Of a stretch of DNA of 64,000 bases, positions 49,741 through 57,811 are shown one piece after another. The notes beneath the pieces were generated by a model. It was not told where the DNA came from. It did not search any database and worked only from the letters and a program-made list of their open reading frames with translations. The stretch comes from Clostridia bacterium (GTDB lineage: Bacteria; Bacillota; Clostridia; Oscillospirales; CAG-382): NCBI GenBank assembly GCA_017429165.1, contig JAFRPL010000029.1:56398-120397 (forward strand), given 5' to 3'. Every line of letters starts with the position of its first letter. The stretch's first letter is position 1. The position numbers and the translations under genes are program-made.

Positions 49741-51795
49741 TTGAAAAGGTTGTATGCAAAGTTGATGAGTATACCGTATGTTGAAAACGGTATTAACGAG
49801 ATCTATACGGGCACTTTGTCGGTGTACGATGCAACTATGCGTCCACCGGTAATGCAGTACGAACCGGTCTATTATTCCGGCGATATCGGTTACGGTTATT
49901 ACGAAACGAACAGAGCTGCTATCGAATGCCCGACGGTTATCGTATCAATACCGGTCGAATCATTACACAAAACAAGCGAAAGAAAGGAAAACGACATATT
50001 GAAAAGATTGCTATACTACTTGAACAATATGGAAAACGACACGTCCACGTACAAAGAAATGTACGCAGGCGAAATGTTCGTGGAAGAAATAAAATCTAAC
50101 GGAGAGCTGCGCGAGCCGTATAAAGAAAGCAGCTCAACATATTTTTACGGCGACAAGTCCTTTTCTATTGATCTTACAAACAAGCTTGCAAAGGATAAAC
50201 CTACCGTCACGTATCACATCCCGATAGAAAAGTTGGGGATCGAAAATGTGTGCGACGCCGCGGCGGACTATTGCCTTCGCGCCTTTGCGCCGTATATAGA
50301 CGAACTCAACGCCGAACTTGAAAACCGCAGCCGCCCCGACAGCGAAAACGGAAAATACTATCTTTACCGCCCAGGCGGCGAGGTGCTCAAACGCAATTCG
50401 GCATTCTTTGCGCTCTGCCCTCAGCGCGATTACGAATATCTTGGCGGCAACTCCGTGCGCATAATAAACGACGGCGTACCACGTCCGCCGCGGATGTGTT
50501 TATGTATTCGTATGATGATACAGCTCCCCTCGAAAAAACTCAAGCGAACGATACGTATGCTTGTTTCGGATCTTCCGAACGCGGTGGACAAGTTTTTGGC
50601 TTATTTCGATATGCGCGAACTTGAAAAGGCGATCGCTCTCGCCGAAAAGCAGGCGGCTGTGCGCGCGTGGCTCAAAAACAGCGATTACTGCGCGTTTATC
50701 GCAAACGGCAGCATTCTCCCGCGCTCCAAAGGCACCGATATGCCGTTGAAAAACGCCGTGCCGTTCAAAAGCGTCCCGAGGGATGAAGTGGAAATTTGCG
50801 GTGTGCGCGGTATGGGTATAAAACGCGGCGTGACGGTCATTACCGGCGGAGGATATTCGGGCAAATCGACTCTGCTCGACGCGATCTCGGCTGGAATATA
50901 CGACCATTGTTCGGGCGACGGGCGCGAGCTATGCATAACCGACGGCACCGCCGTAACGGTTTCAGCCGAAGACGGCAGGAGCGTGAAACACGTCAATATA
51001 TCGCCTTTCATCAAATGGATACCCGGAGGCGACACGCGCGATTTTTCCACCGAACATGCGTCGGGCTCCACAAGCCAGGCGGCAAACATTATGGAAGCGG
51101 TAGAATGCGGGGCGCGGCTGCTCCTTATCGACGAAGACCGCAGCGCCACGAATTTTATGATACGCGACGAAAAAATGAAGGCGCTTATTGAAAAAGAACC
51201 GATCACGCCCTTTACAGACCGCGTCAACGAATTATTTGCCGATAAAGGCGTTTCGACCGTGCTTGTTATCGGCGGCAGCGGCGAATATCTGAACGTCGCC
51301 GACCGGATCTATATGATGGAAGATTTCAATATCAGCGACGTGACCGAGAAGGCAAAACATATAGCCAAGGTCAAAAGCGCTCTTCGCGCTTTGCCCGAAG
51401 AAAGCGACTGGACGCAGTCGCGTTCGCTGCTTGCACGCGGATTCGTTCCGCGCCCCGAAGGGAGCGGCAGCGAAAGGCTCGAGGTTTCGGATATGGGCTT
51501 CGTCATCATAGGCGATGAGCGGATCGACGTGCGCGGACTGCATGATATCGTTTCTGCAAACCAGCTCGACGCATTGGGATATATGTTGAGGGATATCGAA
51601 AACTCCGTAAACTCTCCGGTAGTCGATCTCGACGAGATGATAGCGTCGCTTTACCGCCGCATAGAAGCCGAAGGACTTGACTGCGTGTTTTCTTCGTATT
51701 TTACCACGACAAACAGATTTATGGATATGCCGCGCTCAATTGAGCTGAAACTTGTCATAAACAGGATGTGCAGAATAAACGTCAAGAAAACGTAA
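49741..51795 (+). CDS. Predicted ATPase of the ABC class (PF09818-type)
   Basis: A 684-residue protein. The C-terminal part matches the ABC-class ATPase family: RSKGTDMPLKNAVPF near residue 325, Walker A GGGYSGKSTLLDAIS near residue 373, an ABC-like signature region STEHASGSTSQAANIMEA near residue 438, and Walker B LLLIDEDRSATNFMIRD near residue 461. Ahead of it lie two tandem, mutually similar segments of about 80 residues (both start LKRLxxxL and end PTVxxxIPIE/VESL) that I could not assign. These first 500 bases are AT-richer than the rest. The function of the family is unknown. The TTG start follows AAGGGGTGG; GTG at 49735 is an alternative. Expression is probably controlled by the attenuator just upstream. 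Confidence 0.82.
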   Translation: MKRLYAKLMSIPYVENGINEIYTGTLSVYDATMRPPVMQYEPVYYSGDIGYGYYETNRAAIECPTVIVSIPVESLHKTSERKENDILKRLLYYLNNMENDTSTYKEMYAGEMFVEEIKSNGELREPYKESSSTYFYGDKSFSIDLTNKLAKDKPTVTYHIPIEKLGIENVCDAAADYCLRAFAPYIDELNAELENRSRPDSENGKYYLYRPGGEVLKRNSAFFALCPQRDYEYLGGNSVRIINDGVPRPPRMCLCIRMMIQLPSKKLKRTIRMLVSDLPNAVDKFLAYFDMRELEKAIALAEKQAAVRAWLKNSDYCAFIANGSILPRSKGTDMPLKNAVPFKSVPRDEVEICGVRGMGIKRGVTVITGGGYSGKSTLLDAISAGIYDHCSGDGRELCITDGTAVTVSAEDGRSVKHVNISPFIKWIPGGDTRDFSTEHASGSTSQAANIMEAVECGARLLLIDEDRSATNFMIRDEKMKALIEKEPITPFTDRVNELFADKGVSTVLVIGGSGEYLNVADRIYMMEDFNISDVTEKAKHIAKVKSALRALPEESDWTQSRSLLARGFVPRPEGSGSERLEVSDMGFVIIGDERIDVRGLHDIVSANQLDALGYMLRDIENSVNSPVVDLDEMIASLYRRIEAEGLDCVFSSYFTTTNRFMDMPRSIELKLVINRMCRINVKKT

Positions 51796-51817
51796 CGCAC
51801 ACGGGCGCAGTTTGCTA

Positions 51818-51846
51818 TTGATTTTTGGCGTTTTAGATGTTATAAT
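51818..51846 (+). promoter_or_regulatory. Sigma-A promoter of the dCMP deaminase operon
   Basis: TTGATT and TATAAT, 17-bp spacer. Confidence 0.78.
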
Positions 51847-51882
51847 GCTAAACAGATAAATATGTCAAGCGGAGGCGTGCCC

Positions 51883-52368
51883 ATGGAACGCGTTTCAAAA
51901 ATCAATTATTATCTCGATATAGCGCAGACCGTCGCCAAGCGCGGCACCTGTCTGCGGCGCAAATTCGGCGCGATAATCGTCAAGAACGACAGCATCGTTT
52001 CCACCGGTTACGCCGGGGCGCCCAGGGGCAGGAAGAACTGCTGCGATCTGGGGACCTGCATGCGCGAGGAGCTGAAGATCCCGCGCGGAGAGCGCTATGA
52101 GCTGTGCCGTTCGGTCCACGCCGAAGCCAACGCCATAATAGCCGCCCCGCGTGAGACCATGATCGGTTCCGATCTGTACTTGGCGTGCATAGACCCGCGC
52201 ACCGGAGAAGTCGTTCCCGGCACCTGCTGCTGCCAGATGTGCAAGCGCATGGTCATAAACGCCGGCATCGCCCGTGTTTACGTGCGCGAAAGCGCCGAGG
52301 AGTATTCCGTTTACAACGTAGAAGACTGGGTGGTCAACGACGACAGTCTCGGTCAGATAGGGTACTGA
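51883..52368 (+). CDS. dCMP deaminase-family protein (ComEB-like)
   Basis: A 161-residue zinc deaminase. SVHAEANAI near residue 70 supplies the His zinc ligand and the catalytic Glu. GTCCCQMCKRMVINAGI near residue 108 supplies the two Cys ligands, with TCCCQMC in place of the usual PCxxC. An N-terminal CLRRKFGAIIVKNDSIVSTGYAGAP block and the extra Cys-rich segment NCCDLGTC are typical of ComEB/dCMP deaminases, which make dUMP for thymidylate synthesis. GGAGG is seven bases before the ATG. A lipoprotein gene follows after three bases. Confidence 0.9.
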   Translation: MERVSKINYYLDIAQTVAKRGTCLRRKFGAIIVKNDSIVSTGYAGAPRGRKNCCDLGTCMREELKIPRGERYELCRSVHAEANAIIAAPRETMIGSDLYLACIDPRTGEVVPGTCCCQMCKRMVINAGIARVYVRESAEEYSVYNVEDWVVNDDSLGQIGY

Positions 52369-52371
52369 TAA

Positions 52372-53130
52372 ATGAAAAGAACGGTTGTATTACTGCTTGC
52401 GGCGTGTCTGCTGCTTTGCGCCTGCACTCCGCGCGCCGAGATCAAAGAAAACGGCGTGGTCGTGAATAAGTCCGACGGCACGGAATATAAGCTGTGCGGC
52501 AACGGCAAGGGTGTCTTCTGCCGCCGCGGGTATCACGACGAACTGTATATGAAAGACACCGAAGACGCCGGATATTACGAGATAAGCGGGCTCGATCCCA
52601 AGGACTATATATGCGATTATTATTCCGACGGCGAAGAAGAGCTCGCGCGCGTGCTCCATTCTTCCTCCGCCCCCGATATCACTATGGAAAACTTTGAGCC
52701 TTCCGGCGGCAAGGTATTCATAGAAGGGTATTATTCGCAGTGGATAGACGAGTTCCTTCCCGCGGACGAATATCTGAACGCTTACTTTTCGGATGAATTC
52801 GTCGAAGAGATAATCGCAAACCGCAACGCCGCGCGCCGGGCCGCTGCCGAAGCCGGCGAGGAATACATAGAAAGCTACGAATACGTTTACGCCATACGCG
52901 ACACCATTCTCAACGACGAAGTCAAGCTCGACCGCGCGCCGACGCCCGAGATGATGGACAGAGAATGCACTTTCCACGTGCGCCTGCTTTCAGAAAAATA
53001 CCGCTCGATCTATTACGAAGTGGTTTTCTGGCGCAGCATAGATGGCGTCAATTATCTGCTCGACAGGACTACCGACTGTTCGTATCTCTGCCCGTATTTC
53101 GTAGCGGAATACTTTGTGGGTGATATGTGA
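52372..53130 (+). CDS. Lipoprotein of unknown function
   Basis: A 252-residue exported protein with a clear lipobox (LLLCAC, Cys near residue 18). The mature part is acidic and Tyr-rich, with no family I recognise; segments such as GYYEISGLDPKDYICDYYSDGEEE and FIEGYYSQWIDEFLPADEY suggest a compact binding domain. It lies between the deaminase and rimI genes, and its stop overlaps the rimI start. Operon membership is clear, but its role is not. Confidence 0.7.
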   Translation: MKRTVVLLLAACLLLCACTPRAEIKENGVVVNKSDGTEYKLCGNGKGVFCRRGYHDELYMKDTEDAGYYEISGLDPKDYICDYYSDGEEELARVLHSSSAPDITMENFEPSGGKVFIEGYYSQWIDEFLPADEYLNAYFSDEFVEEIIANRNAARRAAAEAGEEYIESYEYVYAIRDTILNDEVKLDRAPTPEMMDRECTFHVRLLSEKYRSIYYEVVFWRSIDGVNYLLDRTTDCSYLCPYFVAEYFVGDM

Positions 53131-53561
53131 TGACGGTCCGCCGACTGCGCGCCGAAGACGCGCGACGCGCCGCCGAAATAGAAAAAAGCTCACTTTCCGT
53201 TCCCTGGAGCGAGTGTGAGCTTGCTTTATTTGCGCAAAACGCAAACGGTATATATCTCGTGGCGGAAGAAGACGGCGTTATCTGCGGCGTCTGCGGCGCC
53301 TACGCCGGCGCCGGCGAATGCAGCATAAACAACGTTGCGGTCGAAAGCACTTTCAGGCGCAGAGGGATAGCGCGCGCGCTCATCAAGGCGACGCTTGCCG
53401 AAAGCAAAAAACGCGGGTGCAGCGCGGCGTATCTCGAAGTCGCGTCCAAAAACGCCGCCGCCATATCTTTATACAGTTCACTGGGCTTTGCGCCGTACGC
53501 AAAACGCCGCCGCTTTTACGGCGACGACGACGCGATCCTGATGAAGACGGAGGAATTATGA
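53130..53561 (+). CDS. rimI: Ribosomal-protein-alanine N-acetyltransferase (GNAT)
   Basis: A 143-residue GNAT acetyltransferase of the RimI type. The acetyl-CoA motif A is INNVAVESTFRRRGIARALI near residue 69. The substrate-side SSLSVPWSECEL is near residue 20, and YLEVASKNAAAISLYSSLGF near residue 99 is the RimI signature. It acetylates the N-terminus of ribosomal protein S18 in E. coli. It overlaps the lipoprotein gene by one base and tsaD by four bases; rimI beside tsaD is a conserved bacterial arrangement. Confidence 0.9.
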   Translation: MTVRRLRAEDARRAAEIEKSSLSVPWSECELALFAQNANGIYLVAEEDGVICGVCGAYAGAGECSINNVAVESTFRRRGIARALIKATLAESKKRGCSAAYLEVASKNAAAISLYSSLGFAPYAKRRRFYGDDDAILMKTEEL

Positions 53562-54568
53562 TAATACTCGGAATCGAATCGAGCTGCGACGAGACCGCGG
53601 CTTCCGTAGTCAAAGACGGCAGGGAAATGCTTTCGTCTGTAGTCGCCACTCAGGTCGCGACACACGCGCTGTACGGCGGAGTCGTGCCCGAGATCGCTTC
53701 GCGCGCGCACACCGAGGCGATAAGCGGAGTGGTTACCGGATCGCTCGCAAAAGCCGGCGTCTCGCTTAGCGATATCGACGCCGTGGCGGTCACTTACGCG
53801 CCGGGGCTGATAGGGGCGCTGCTCACCGGGCTTTCGTTCGCAAAGGGATTGGCGTATGCGGCAAACAAACCGCTCGTTCCGGTGCATCATATCCGCGGAC
53901 ACGTCGCGGCGAACTATCTCGTCCATCCGCGGCTCGAACCGCCGTTTTACGCGCTTGTGGTGTCCGGCGGACACACTTCGCTTATGAAAGTCGGCTCGTA
54001 TACCGGATACGAGCTTATCGGCCGCGCCCGCGACGACGCCGCCGGCGAAGCGTTCGACAAGGCGGCGCGTATGCTGGGGCTCCCGTATCCCGGCGGCGCG
54101 GCGATGGACAAGCTGGCGTCGGAAGGCGATCCCACGTCCATAAAATTCACCTCCGCCACCGTGCACGGCAGCGAATACGATTTTTCGTTTTCGGGCCTCA
54201 AGACCGCGGTCATCAACTACGTCCATACCGCCGAACAGCGCGGCGAAACGCTCGACGCGCGCGAAAAAGCCGATATAGCGGCGTCTTTCACCGGCGCGCT
54301 GATATACACTATCGTAACGCGGCTCGAAAAGCTGCTTACCGAAAAAGAAAAGCTTCCGGTCGTTCTGGCGGGAGGGGTCGCGGCGAACTCGCATCTGCGC
54401 CGAGCGGTCTGCGACCTGTGCGCCGGATTCGGCGTTGAATGCTTTATCCCGCCGCTTTCGCTGTGCGGCGACAACGCCGCCATGATCGCTTCGCAGGGGT
54501 ATTACGAATTCCTTGCGGGCGTCCGCGCTCCGCTCGACCAGAACGCGTACGCCACGCTCGGGGTGTGA
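53558..54568 (+). CDS. tsaD: tRNA threonylcarbamoyladenosine synthase subunit TsaD
   Basis: A 336-residue ASKHA-fold protein needed for t6A at position 37 of ANN-decoding tRNAs. Motifs: GIESSCDETAASVV near residue 5, metal ligands in VHHIRGHVAAN (HxxxH) near residue 107, VVSGGHTSL near residue 130, GRARDDAAGEAFDKAARMLG near residue 155 and AGGVAANSHLRRAV near residue 268. ATG overlaps the rimI stop. The tsaB, tsaE and tsaC genes needed for the full pathway are not in this window. Confidence 0.97.
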   Translation: MIILGIESSCDETAASVVKDGREMLSSVVATQVATHALYGGVVPEIASRAHTEAISGVVTGSLAKAGVSLSDIDAVAVTYAPGLIGALLTGLSFAKGLAYAANKPLVPVHHIRGHVAANYLVHPRLEPPFYALVVSGGHTSLMKVGSYTGYELIGRARDDAAGEAFDKAARMLGLPYPGGAAMDKLASEGDPTSIKFTSATVHGSEYDFSFSGLKTAVINYVHTAEQRGETLDAREKADIAASFTGALIYTIVTRLEKLLTEKEKLPVVLAGGVAANSHLRRAVCDLCAGFGVECFIPPLSLCGDNAAMIASQGYYEFLAGVRAPLDQNAYATLGV

Positions 54569-54596
54569 CGCAATTGACATAATTACGCCGTAAATA

Positions 54597-54701
54597 TGTG
54601 GAAAAGTCCGCTCCGGCTAAACGCCTGAGTGGACAAAAATTGCCAAATAGCGGCAAATCCATTGCCCGGGTTGTGGAAAACCCTGTGGATAATGTGGATA
54701 A
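54597..54701. other. Cluster of DnaA-box-like sequences
   Basis: Two perfect DnaA boxes (TGTGGATAA, i.e. TTATCCACA on the minus strand) lie directly head to tail at 54684-54692 and 54693-54701. Two near-matches (TGTGGAAAA) lie at 54672-54680 and 54597-54605. All four have the same orientation. An AT-rich stretch follows. The cluster fills a gene-free gap between convergent genes. No dnaA or dnaN gene is in the window. Confidence 0.65.
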
Positions 54702-54736
54702 ATAATGTTTTTTATGCGTTTTACGGCCAAATTATG

Positions 54737-55420
54737 TTACCCTTTATCGCTCGTGAGGAACTTTATCGTGCGCTCGACCGAATCCCTGGCGTTGCCCCAC
54801 GGGGCGTCGCGGTAGTTGTAATCGAACTTCTTGCAGAACAGCGAAACGTCGTCGTAAAGCGAATCCATATACGCCCTCACCACGGCGTCGGCGGCTTTCA
54901 CCAACTCGGGATATGCTTTTTTGGAGCACGTCCGCTTGGCGGCTTCGAGCAACAGTTTGTAATGCGGCAGGCAGAAATATTTCTGCGAAAGGAATTTTTC
55001 GCGGAATTCGCGCTCGTTTTCAAACAGCGAGCATGCGGTCTCTATCATACGCGGGAAATGCCGTTCTATCCGTTGGCAGACGTAGCAGTCGTTTTCCAGT
55101 TTTTCAAGCCGCTTTACGGCTTTGGCGGCGGGATCGCCCAAAAGCGCGCCCGTGCGCACTTCCTTGCGCAATACGTCAAGATGAGTCTGCAGAGTGAGCG
55201 CGAGCGGCAGCCGCTGCGGCTTGGCGAACATCTTTGCAAAATGTTCGCGGCAGAAACCCAGCTCGTTGGTCTTGATGCGAATATCGGGCTCCATCATAGA
55301 CGCGCCCGTTATAAGGTCTATCTCGTTGGATTCGAGCTTATTGTACATTACGCAGAACGGGCAGTCGTCAGTCTGCTCGAACGCCTCGTTCACGGGGATG
55401 GTATAGATCTTTTCCTGCAT
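54737..55420 (-). CDS. DUF6062 family protein with two CxxC/CxxH modules
   Basis: A 227-residue soluble protein of the DUF6062 type found in Firmicutes. It contains two copies of the same metal-binding pattern: Cys20-x2-Cys23 with Cys56-x2-His59, and Cys111-x2-Cys114 with Cys149-x2-His152, each pair about 35 residues apart. That spacing suggests two zinc-knuckle-like or redox modules of one duplicated helical unit. The function is unknown. The ATG with AGAGGTG upstream was chosen. It is transcribed toward tsaD, divergent from the 8-oxoguanine glycosylase gene. Confidence 0.75.
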   Translation of the reverse strand: MQEKIYTIPVNEAFEQTDDCPFCVMYNKLESNEIDLITGASMMEPDIRIKTNELGFCREHFAKMFAKPQRLPLALTLQTHLDVLRKEVRTGALLGDPAAKAVKRLEKLENDCYVCQRIERHFPRMIETACSLFENEREFREKFLSQKYFCLPHYKLLLEAAKRTCSKKAYPELVKAADAVVRAYMDSLYDDVSLFCKKFDYNYRDAPWGNARDSVERTIKFLTSDKG

Positions 55421-55468
55421 TTTCAACACCTCTTTTACTTATTATATCATAAAGAAAGGCGAATTACA

Positions 55469-56302
55469 ATGGTATTTTTCACGCCCGAAGGCGCGTTTAT
55501 AGAAAACGACGGCTATTATGATTTTGACAAGATATTCGATTGCGGCCAGTGCTTTCGCTTTGAAAAGGCCGGCGATATATGGCGCGGCGTGGCGTTCGGC
55601 AGAGTGCTGCGCGTCCGCGTGACCCCGGAAGGCGGCACGCTTTTGGGCGTCGGCAGGGAAGAGTACGAATCGGTCTGGCGCGGATATTTCGACGCCGGCA
55701 CCGATTATTCCGCGGTAAACGCCGTGCTCGCGCGCGACGGACAGGTCGCCGACGCGCTGAACTATGCGCGCGGCATCCGCATTTTGCGGCAGGACAAATG
55801 GGAAACGCTCTGTTCGTTCATCATATCGCAGAACAACAACATTCCGCGCATAAAAAAGATAGTTTCCTCTCTGTGCGCCAACTTCGGCGAACGAATAGGC
55901 GAAAACGATTTCGCGTTCCCGGCGCCGGGCGCCGTGGCGCGTGCGGGCGAAGAAGGTCTTGCGGTGATACGAAGTGGATTCAGGGCCAAATATATCGCCG
56001 ACGCCGCGCGGCGAGTGGAAAGCGGCGACACCGACCTTGAAAAAATAGAAAAAATGGGTTACGAAGAAGCAAAAGAGTACCTTATGCGCATCAAGGGCGT
56101 GGGGAACAAAGTCGCCGATTGCGTACTGCTTTTCGGTTACGGCTTTTTCGACGCGTTCCCCAAGGACGTCTGGATCAAGCGCGTTATAGAAAAATATTAC
56201 GGCGATACGTTCGACGAAACGGTGTTCGCGCCCTACGGAGGGATCGCGCAGCAGTATCTTTTCTACCGCGAAAGGTATAAGTCGAGCCCCGTCAACGCAT
56301 AA
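55469..56302 (+). CDS. ogg: 8-oxoguanine DNA glycosylase
   Basis: A 277-residue glycosylase of the OGG1 family. The N-terminal domain has FDCGQCFRFEKAGDIWRG near residue 23. The helix-hairpin-helix region includes SFIISQNNNIPRIKKIV near residue 117, the hairpin IKGVGNKVADCVLLF with the Schiff-base Lys near residue 214, and the catalytic Asp in FPKDVWIKRVIEKYY near residue 233. It removes 8-oxoguanine opposite C and has lyase activity. The start follows AAAGG; a 280-residue upstream extension of the frame is antisense shadow of the DUF6062 gene and is rejected. Confidence 0.93.
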   Translation: MVFFTPEGAFIENDGYYDFDKIFDCGQCFRFEKAGDIWRGVAFGRVLRVRVTPEGGTLLGVGREEYESVWRGYFDAGTDYSAVNAVLARDGQVADALNYARGIRILRQDKWETLCSFIISQNNNIPRIKKIVSSLCANFGERIGENDFAFPAPGAVARAGEEGLAVIRSGFRAKYIADAARRVESGDTDLEKIEKMGYEEAKEYLMRIKGVGNKVADCVLLFGYGFFDAFPKDVWIKRVIEKYYGDTFDETVFAPYGGIAQQYLFYRERYKSSPVNA

Positions 56303-56308
56303 AAGAAC

Positions 56309-56340
56309 ATCCGCTGAGATAAAACTCAGCGGATATTTGT
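56309..56340. terminator. Terminator between the glycosylase and SLH genes
   Basis: ATCCGCTGAG paired with CTCAGCGGAT, with loop ATAAAA. T-rich runs lie on both sides. Confidence 0.75.
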
Positions 56341-57501
56341 TTATTCGGATATCAGATACAAAAGCCGCGCCGCGTCTTCGCGCGTGAGCGGAACGTCTTC
56401 GCTTCGAGCCAGCGCGTCTATGACGGAAGCCAGCTGTGGCGACACTTCTTCGCCCGCAAGGGAAGCGGCGAACGACGCCGCTTCCGCGCGCGTGATCGCG
56501 TCGGTCGGGCGGAAAACGCCCGTATTTTCGGCAATACCCAGCGAGAACGCTTTTGCGAGATACGCCTTTTTGCCCGCCGGGACCGCATCCGTGTCGGCGA
56601 ACGGCAGAGCCGACGCCGGCGTGTCGACGGATATGCCGCGCGCCGATATGAGCATCACCGTAAAATCTATGCGCGTGACCGTCTTTTTCGGTTCAAAATA
56701 GTATTTGCCGTCTTTGAGCGTATAGTCGATCGCGTTTTTCCCGGCGAGCGCTATCGCCTGAGTGTGTACCGGCGAATCCGACATGTCTTCAAACGCCAGA
56801 CCGGCGTCGGTCACTGTTATATCGAACGCCGTGCTTTCGGAACGGCCGCCGTATTTATCCACGGCGTGCAGAATCAGCGAATCTTCGCCCGTGAATCCCG
56901 GTCTGGGAGTGTATACCATTATTGCGCCCTGCGTTTTCAGCGTGCCGTTCACCGGGTATCCGTCTATGACGTATTCGGCGTCGTCGCCGTCGGGATCGAA
57001 CGCGCGTACCGTGAATTCGCACGACGCGTTCTTATAGACCGAAACGCCTTCGGGTATGAGGGAAGGCGGCAGGTTGCGCTTTTCCGTGAATACCATACGG
57101 CAGGTCACGTCGGTGCCTTCCCACCCTTCGGCGCAGGCGCGGAACCTGAAAGACGCCTCTTTCACGTTCGCGTCCGCGGGGACGAAAGTCATCGCATCCA
57201 GCGATCCGGTCGCCACGTTCTGGCCGCTTATCACGTTGACTCCGTTCACTTTGAGCGTGCCTTCGCTCTTTTCGGGCAGGGCCGTTACGGTGAGGTAACG
57301 TATATCGGCGCCTATCGCCGTTTCGTAATCGAGTTTTGTGAAACTGACCGTTTCGCCGAGCAGCGCGCATTTGTTGAGCACGGTCGCCCGTTTGAGCACG
57401 GCTATCGCGGGGGAAATATCGCCGCCGGACGATGCGCGCGCCGAAAACGCCGCCGTCACCGGTATCACGAAGGCGAACAACGCCGCCAACAGCTTTTTCA
57501 T
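56341..57501 (-). CDS. Exported protein with cadherin-like/Ig-like repeats and SLH segments
   Basis: A 386-residue protein with a Sec signal peptide (cleavage likely after SARAS near residue 25). The middle has cadherin-like strands (CEFTVRAFDPDGDDAEYVIDG, GTLKTQGAIMVYTPRPGFTGED). The C-terminal third has S-layer-homology-like segments (AKAFSLGIAENTGVFRPTDAITRAEAA and a second degenerate one). SLH domains anchor proteins to cell-wall polymers. It lies downstream of the ylmC-spoIVA pair with a gap of 27 bases, and may be expressed with it; its role in spores is unproven. Confidence 0.78.
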   Translation of the reverse strand: MKKLLAALFAFVIPVTAAFSARASSGGDISPAIAVLKRATVLNKCALLGETVSFTKLDYETAIGADIRYLTVTALPEKSEGTLKVNGVNVISGQNVATGSLDAMTFVPADANVKEASFRFRACAEGWEGTDVTCRMVFTEKRNLPPSLIPEGVSVYKNASCEFTVRAFDPDGDDAEYVIDGYPVNGTLKTQGAIMVYTPRPGFTGEDSLILHAVDKYGGRSESTAFDITVTDAGLAFEDMSDSPVHTQAIALAGKNAIDYTLKDGKYYFEPKKTVTRIDFTVMLISARGISVDTPASALPFADTDAVPAGKKAYLAKAFSLGIAENTGVFRPTDAITRAEAASFAASLAGEEVSPQLASVIDALARSEDVPLTREDAARLLYLISE

Positions 57502-57528
57502 AAGTATTCTTCCTTTCGGTGTGGAATG

Positions 57529-57810
57529 TCAGCGCGGTGCTTTTTCTTTTTTGGGCATTATCACTTCGGCGCAGCGCACGAGTATGGCGTCGTCGCCTAT
57601 CTTTTCTATTCTCTCCCACGGAATACAGAGATTGTTTTTGGAAGAAGCGAACAGCGCTATTTTTCCCGGAGGGGGAAGTATTATCCGGCATATCCTGCCG
57701 GTGGGGATATCGAAATCGATATCCATAACGCACCCAAGCTTTCTGCCGTCGCGCAGATTTATCACTTCTTTGTTGCGCAGTGCGCTGAAACTGCAGATCA
57801 CTTCGCTCAC
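57529..57810 (-). CDS. ylmC: YlmC/YmxH-family PRC-barrel sporulation protein
   Basis: A 93-residue PRC-barrel protein: SEVICSFSALRNKEVINLRDG, GRKLGCVMDIDFDIPTGRIC and CIPWERIEKIGDDAILV are the YlmC/YmxH family blocks. In Bacillus the family is sporulation-associated. It starts one base after spoIVA stops on the same strand, so translation is coupled to spoIVA. The residue motifs fit a small ribosome- or membrane-associated adaptor; the mechanism is unknown. Confidence 0.88.
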   Translation of the reverse strand: MSEVICSFSALRNKEVINLRDGRKLGCVMDIDFDIPTGRICRIILPPPGKIALFASSKNNLCIPWERIEKIGDDAILVRCAEVIMPKKEKAPR

Positions 57811-57811
57811 C

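Noticed and set aside
54597..54701. Chromosomal replication origin
   Set aside because: No dnaA, dnaN, recF or gyrase genes nearby; four boxes alone do not make an origin.
54629..55468. 280-codon N-terminal extension of the 8-oxoguanine glycosylase frame
   Set aside because: Antisense to the DUF6062 gene, and the internal ATG at 55469 has a ribosome site and gives the normal family length.
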